A stretch of 6,483 bases of DNA from Gudongella sp034004165. Lineage in GTDB: Bacteria; Bacillota; Clostridia; Tissierellales; Tissierellaceae. The notes below the pieces were generated by a model. It made no database searches. It was given only the letters and a program-made list of their open reading frames with translations, and was not told where the DNA came from. A program made the position numbers and the translations under genes. The stretch covers positions 1-6,483 of the forward strand of contig JAVEXI010000071.1 in NCBI GenBank assembly GCA_034004165.1. Reading direction: 5' to 3'. Positions 5,076 to 6,483 of the stretch are shown piece by piece (position 1 is the stretch's first letter; every line of letters begins with the position of its first letter).

Positions 5076-6353
5076 CTACTGCTCAGGCCATACTATAGAC
5101 AGAGTACTCTGACCGTTTACAAAATGCTCTACGTATCTCTCTTTAACGTACTCAAAACTTATTTCATTTAAGAGCTCAAGGTAGTCGGTCAAAAAGAATC
5201 CCCTAAAATACAGATCTGTCAGTGTATTAGCAATAAATTCAACAGAGTTAAGCCCCATTAGAAGGCCACCTATTTCTTTTTGTTTGATGCTTAAGAATCG
5301 CTCTTCAACAAGGTACTGATCACTCTTAAATAGATCATTTACCCTCTCAGCTACTGCCTTTGGATCTTCACTCTGACCTACGATAAATGAGTGTCCATAA
5401 TCGCTCTTTCCAGTGTAATATGCACCGAAATTCTGGTCTATTAATCCCTCTGAGTACAGTGACTGATAGAACTCGGAGCTTTCTGAAAACATCATGCTTA
5501 GTATTATATTCGTCGCAACGTCTTTTTTTATACTATCCCTGTCACTTAATCCCTGATTTACATCTTTATATCCCAGATAGAACAAAGGTCTTGCTGTGGA
5601 CATTTTATCTTCTATCAGACTTTGTTTTACCTGAGCTGGTTCTTCCTCCAAAGCCCTTTCGGGTATGGTTTTCTCCAGGTCAAACTGTCTTGAAACTGAG
5701 TTTACAGAGTCTTTAATTTTTTCAAACTCCAAGTCACCTACTACAAACAACACCATATTTGAAGGATGGTAGAAGTTGTCGTAGGCTGAAGTTAAATCTT
5801 CTTTAGTTATGCTCATAATGCTTTCAACTGTACCTGCGATATCTACCCTAACTGGGTGATTGTGATACATTCCTCTAAGGCAGTTGAAAAATACTCTCCA
5901 TCTGGGGTTGTCGTCGTACATCTGAATTTCCTGCGCTATTATGCCCTTTTCCTTTTCTACATTTTCATCGGTCAGATAAGGGTTCTGTACGAATTCTACC
6001 AGAAGCGATAGACTTTCATAGAAATTATCTGTTGTGCTGAAAAGGTATGAAGTCTGGTCGAAGTTTGTATATGCGTTTACGTTTGCACCAAATTGAGCAA
6101 ATTTCTGGAATATATTTTTCTCTGGCTCTTCAAACAGCTTATGCTCCAGAAAGTGTGCAGTTCCATCAGGGAGAATGATATCTTCACCGCTTAGTGTATC
6201 CTTGAAATGAGTATGGTTTGATCCAAAGGATGTTGAAAAAATTGCGTATTTCTTTGTAAAGCCTTCCTTTGGATAGAAGTACAATTCTATCCCATTATCA
6301 AGTGTTTCGTGTATTAATCCTTCATTTAATTTCTCATTCCATATTCTATCCAC
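5076..6353 (-). CDS. yfmH: YfmH-type M16 family zinc peptidase
   Basis: M16 peptidases are clam-shaped zinc enzymes that cleave peptides. The YfmH group of Gram-positives is annotated as associated with EF-P 5-aminopentanol modification, but its substrate is not established. The 425-aa protein has the inverted zinc motif H67-F-L-E70-H71 in the context GTAHFLEHKLFEEPEKN, and the third zinc ligand is likely E142 in EKEKGIIAQEIQMYDDNP. All catalytic residues are therefore present. The N-terminal M16 domain spans about 15-175 and the C-terminal M16 domain about 180-370 (from TKEDLTSAYDNFYHPSNM). There is no signal peptide or membrane segment, so it is probably cytosolic. GTG at 6353 has GGAGG 5 nt upstream and overlaps the preceding YfmF-like gene by 8 nt, suggesting coupled translation and a heteromeric pair, as for other M16B pairs. 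lgt follows in the same unit. Confidence 0.92.
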   Translation of the reverse strand: MDRIWNEKLNEGLIHETLDNGIELYFYPKEGFTKKYAIFSTSFGSNHTHFKDTLSGEDIILPDGTAHFLEHKLFEEPEKNIFQKFAQFGANVNAYTNFDQTSYLFSTTDNFYESLSLLVEFVQNPYLTDENVEKEKGIIAQEIQMYDDNPRWRVFFNCLRGMYHNHPVRVDIAGTVESIMSITKEDLTSAYDNFYHPSNMVLFVVGDLEFEKIKDSVNSVSRQFDLEKTIPERALEEEPAQVKQSLIEDKMSTARPLFYLGYKDVNQGLSDRDSIKKDVATNIILSMMFSESSEFYQSLYSEGLIDQNFGAYYTGKSDYGHSFIVGQSEDPKAVAERVNDLFKSDQYLVEERFLSIKQKEIGGLLMGLNSVEFIANTLTDLYFRGFFLTDYLELLNEISFEYVKERYVEHFVNGQSTLSIVWPEQ

Positions 6354-6483
6354 GGCTTCCTCCCTCCTGGTCCTTCATAAAGTAAATCGTATCGAGAGAA
6401 ACTGAGGACATGGCTTTCACAATTTCTTCCTTTGTCACTGCCTCCAGTGACTTAATTATTTCTTCTAATGAACGTTTGTCGCC
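6346..6483 (-). CDS. yfmF: YfmF-type M16 family protein (partial, C-terminal 45 residues)
   Basis: Only the 3' end is in the window; the gene continues beyond the right edge. The visible 45 residues read GDKRSLEEIIKSLEAV, then TKEEIVKAMSSVSLDTIYFM, then KDQEGGSRG and stop TAG. The phrase VTKEEI...LDTIYFM resembles the C-terminal helix and strand of M16 proteins, especially the YfmF partner of YfmH, in which the pair is usually encoded in this order. The stop overlaps the yfmH GTG start by 8 nt. The zinc motif region, often degenerate in YfmF proteins, lies outside, so activity cannot be judged. The call relies on the short similarity plus the neighbour. Confidence 0.8.
   Translation of the reverse strand, partial: GDKRSLEEIIKSLEAVTKEEIVKAMSSVSLDTIYFMKDQEGGSRG

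Noticed and set aside
5387..5716. Plus-strand open frame of 109 codons inside yfmH
   Set aside because: It is antisense to a clear M16 peptidase with intact motifs, and shows no family resemblance or start signals.
1..6483. Mobile elements, CRISPR arrays, tRNA or rRNA genes
   Set aside because: No transposase-like frames, regularly spaced long repeats, or RNA-gene structures were seen; genes and short spacers account for the whole window.

Overview
The window is an ordinary but informative chromosomal stretch from a moderately AT-rich, spore-forming Gram-positive bacterium of the Bacillota. Class Clostridia is most likely; I cannot name a genus. The grounds are an MraZ-RsmH-FtsL-SpoVD-MraY gene order, a single-PASTA SpoVD-type class B PBP with the paired cysteines of sporulation PBPs, a Gram-positive YfmF/YfmH peptidase pair, strong AGGAGG-type ribosome sites and frequent TTG/GTG starts. 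All genes lie on the minus strand, so transcription runs from high to low coordinates.

Upstream unit (6483 to about 4264): the 3' end of an M16-family gene of the YfmF type overlaps the start of a full M16 zinc peptidase, YfmH, by 8 nt. It is followed after 33 nt by lgt, prolipoprotein diacylglyceryl transferase. A strong intrinsic terminator 13 nt after the lgt stop closes this unit.

Control region (4120-4304, 185 nt): after the terminator there is a short 14-bp dyad, one or two candidate sigma-A promoters, and a very regular array of three AAAGTGG repeats with exact 10-bp period. The array sits between the promoter and mraZ. It fits the MraZ autoregulatory operator known from other bacteria and is the clearest regulatory signal in the window.

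Division and cell wall (dcw) unit (4119 to 1, running off the left edge): mraZ (transcriptional regulator), rsmH (16S rRNA C1402 N4-methyltransferase), ftsL (bitopic divisome coiled-coil protein), spoVD (class B PBP transpeptidase, TTG start) and the first 52 codons of mraY (lipid I synthase). murE and murF, which lie between spoVD and mraY in Bacillus subtilis, are absent from this position; an 88-nt gap with a perfect TATAAT -10 hexamer is there instead.

Five of the genes act on the cell envelope: Lgt anchors lipoproteins, MraY makes lipid I, SpoVD crosslinks peptidoglycan, FtsL supports the divisome, and MraZ tunes the cluster. I found no wholly new system. The most useful observations are the MraZ operator, the missing murE/murF, the SpoVD cysteine pair, and several start-codon corrections (ftsL, rsmH, lgt).
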